DNA of 7,060 nucleotides from SIG644 sp045613985. GTDB taxonomy: Bacteria; Bacillota; Clostridia; Oscillospirales; CAG-272. Position 1 is the stretch's first letter. Every line of letters starts with the position of its first letter. The notes beneath the pieces are model-generated. The model was not told where the DNA came from, ran no database searches, and saw only the letters and a list, made by a program, of their open reading frames with translations. Below, in pieces: positions 6,016 through 7,060 of this stretch. The translations under genes and the position numbers were made by a program. Where the stretch lies: assembly GCA_045613985.1 (NCBI GenBank), contig JAZLCA010000050.1, forward strand, positions 1 to 7,060. The letters are read 5' to 3'.

Positions 6016-6953
6016 GAATTCTGTTTATGGGCACACCTGACTTTGCCCTGTTCTCCCTCAAGGCTCTGGTCGAATCGGGCGAGGACGTCATTGGCGTTGT
6101 CACCCAGCCCGACAAGCCGCGCGGCCGCGGATACACGCTCACGCCGCCTCCCGTCAAGGTATACGCAACGGAGCAAAACATTCCCGTCCATCAGCCCGCG
6201 ACGCTGAAGGGTGAGGAATTTGCCGCTCTGCTGACCGAGCTTGATCCCGAATTGATCGTGGTCGTGGCGTTTGGCAAGATCCTGCCCAAAAACGTGCTGG
6301 ATTACCCCAAACACGGCTGTATCAACGTTCACGGCTCGCTCCTTCCCGCCTATCGCGGCGCCGCTCCCATGCAACGCGCCATCATTGACGGTTGCGCCGT
6401 GACAGGAATTACGACCATGTATATGGACGTAGGTCTTGACACGGGCGATATGCTGCTCAAGGACGAGGTCGAAATTGGCGAGAACGACAATTTCGAGGAT
6501 ATGCACGACCGTCTGGGTGCGGTCGGCGCACAGACCTTGCTTCGTACTATCGCTGCGCTGAAGGCCGGCTCGCTTGTTGCCGAAACGCAGGATGCATCAC
6601 TGGCCACCTATGCGGCCAAAATAGAAAAGGAAGATTGTCTGTTGAATTTCAACGACAACGCCCGCGCGCTTCACAATCGCATTCGCGGTCTGTCCCCCAT
6701 CCCGTTGGCATTTACCCACACGCCCGACGGCAAGCTGCTCAAGGTTTTGGCTTCGCGTGTGTCGGCGGTTGCTTGTCCGGCGGATGCTGTCGTTGGCACG
6801 GTGATTTCTCTTGACCACGGTGTGATTACCGTTGCTTGCGGAGAAGGCACCTCGCTGGATATTCTGCGCGTTTTGCCCGAGGGCAAGGGGCGCATGGAAG
6901 CGGGGGACTTCATCAGAGGAAGAAAGATTGGCGTGGGAGATTTGTTAAGCTGA
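6012..6953 (+). CDS. fmt: Methionyl-tRNA formyltransferase
   Basis: The enzyme transfers a formyl group from 10-formyltetrahydrofolate to the methionine on initiator tRNA. The 313-residue protein has normal length. The N-terminal formyltransferase domain (about 1-200) starts MRILFMGTPDFALFSL and holds TQPDKPRGRG (31-40), the loop that contacts tRNA in E. coli Fmt, and the active-site segments NVHGSLLPAYRGAAP (105-119) and MDVGLDTGDM. The catalytic residues are Asn105, His107 and Asp143. The C-terminal OB-like domain (about 205-313) follows, with LHNRIRGLSPIP at its start. The ATG overlaps the def stop as ATGA, and GGAGG at 5997-6001, inside def, lies 10 bases upstream, so translation is probably coupled to def. 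In B. subtilis rsmB usually follows fmt; here the next 107 bases hold no gene and the window ends. Confidence 0.97.
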   Translation: MRILFMGTPDFALFSLKALVESGEDVIGVVTQPDKPRGRGYTLTPPPVKVYATEQNIPVHQPATLKGEEFAALLTELDPELIVVVAFGKILPKNVLDYPKHGCINVHGSLLPAYRGAAPMQRAIIDGCAVTGITTMYMDVGLDTGDMLLKDEVEIGENDNFEDMHDRLGAVGAQTLLRTIAALKAGSLVAETQDASLATYAAKIEKEDCLLNFNDNARALHNRIRGLSPIPLAFTHTPDGKLLKVLASRVSAVACPADAVVGTVISLDHGVITVACGEGTSLDILRVLPEGKGRMEAGDFIRGRKIGVGDLLS

Positions 6954-6982
6954 GGTTTTAACAACTTCACCTACAGGCTCGC

Positions 6983-7003
6983 ACAGCTACGCGCGCTCGC
7001 TGT
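6983..7003. repeat. Short inverted repeat downstream of fmt
   Basis: ACAGC (6983-6987) and GCTGT (6999-7003) form a 5-base-pair stem around an 11-base GC-rich loop. It lies 30 bases after the fmt stop and just before the larger palindrome. There is no T-run, so it does not look like an intrinsic terminator. It may be part of one larger element together with 7015-7046. Weak on its own. Confidence 0.25.
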
Positions 7004-7014
7004 TCGGCATGGAT

Positions 7015-7046
7015 GTTCATTCTTTGCCGCGCGGCAAAGAACGAAC
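7015..7046. repeat. 32-base near-perfect palindrome, probable dispersed intergenic repeat
   Basis: TTCTTTGCCGC (7020-7030) is followed directly by its exact reverse complement GCGGCAAAGAA (7031-7041), making a perfect 22-base palindrome. It continues outward past one A/C mismatch (7019 and 7042) with GTTC (7015-7018) against GAAC (7043-7046). As RNA it could form a long hairpin at the 3' end of the operon transcript, but neither strand has a T-run after it, so it is not a classical terminator. The length and symmetry, together with the position between genes, suggest a palindromic repeat unit present elsewhere in the genome; only one copy is visible here, and the element may continue past the window end. 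Confidence 0.7.
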
Positions 7047-7060
7047 CAAGAAAACGCGCC

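Noticed and set aside
7015..7046. The palindrome after fmt as a classical rho-independent terminator.
   Set aside because: No T-rich tract follows the hairpin on either strand, so the standard terminator pattern is not met.

Overview
This window looks like a piece of a Bacillota chromosome, most likely class Clostridia (Oscillospirales-like). The reasons are the gene order yicC/yloC-remA-gmk-rpoZ-priA-def-fmt, which is the arrangement known from Bacillus subtilis and many clostridia; the presence of RemA (DUF370); strong AGGAGG-type ribosome binding sites before almost every gene; and moderately GC-rich coding sequence next to one AT-rich intergenic region. The taxonomic placement is inference from gene content and protein style only.

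Layout. Positions 1-526 hold efp (elongation factor P) on the minus strand, cut at its C-terminus by the window edge. Positions 527-790 are a divergent, AT-rich promoter region with a good minus-strand promoter for efp (TTGAAA-17-TATAAT) and a good plus-strand promoter for the large operon (TTGACA-17-TAAAAT), plus a weaker second plus-strand candidate. From 791 to 6953 seven genes run on the plus strand with short gaps or 4-base overlaps: yicC (791-1678), remA (1698-1979), gmk (1976-2599), rpoZ (2642-2953), priA (3032-5518), def (5551-6015) and fmt (6012-6953). The last 107 bases (6954-7060) contain no gene that I can see. They carry a perfect 22-base palindrome inside a 32-base imperfect one, probably the start of a dispersed intergenic repeat or a folded 3' end.

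The genes form a housekeeping set: RNA metabolism (YicC), a DNA-binding regulator (RemA), guanine nucleotide synthesis (Gmk), the RNA polymerase omega subunit, replication restart (PriA), and formylation and deformylation of the initiator methionine (Fmt, Def), with EF-P acting on the ribosome from the divergent gene. All catalytic motifs I checked are intact. I see no defence system, mobile element, CRISPR array, tRNA or rRNA, and nothing I would call a new system.

Points worth a second look are modest. The coaBC gene that usually lies between rpoZ and priA is missing. In the gap left there, an RNA segment could pair either with a neighbouring segment or with the priA ribosome binding site. 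The omega subunit has an internal insertion and an acidic tail. The two 4-base gene overlaps share one design, with the upstream protein's acidic C-terminus encoding the next gene's ribosome binding site. The palindrome after fmt is the most repeat-like element.
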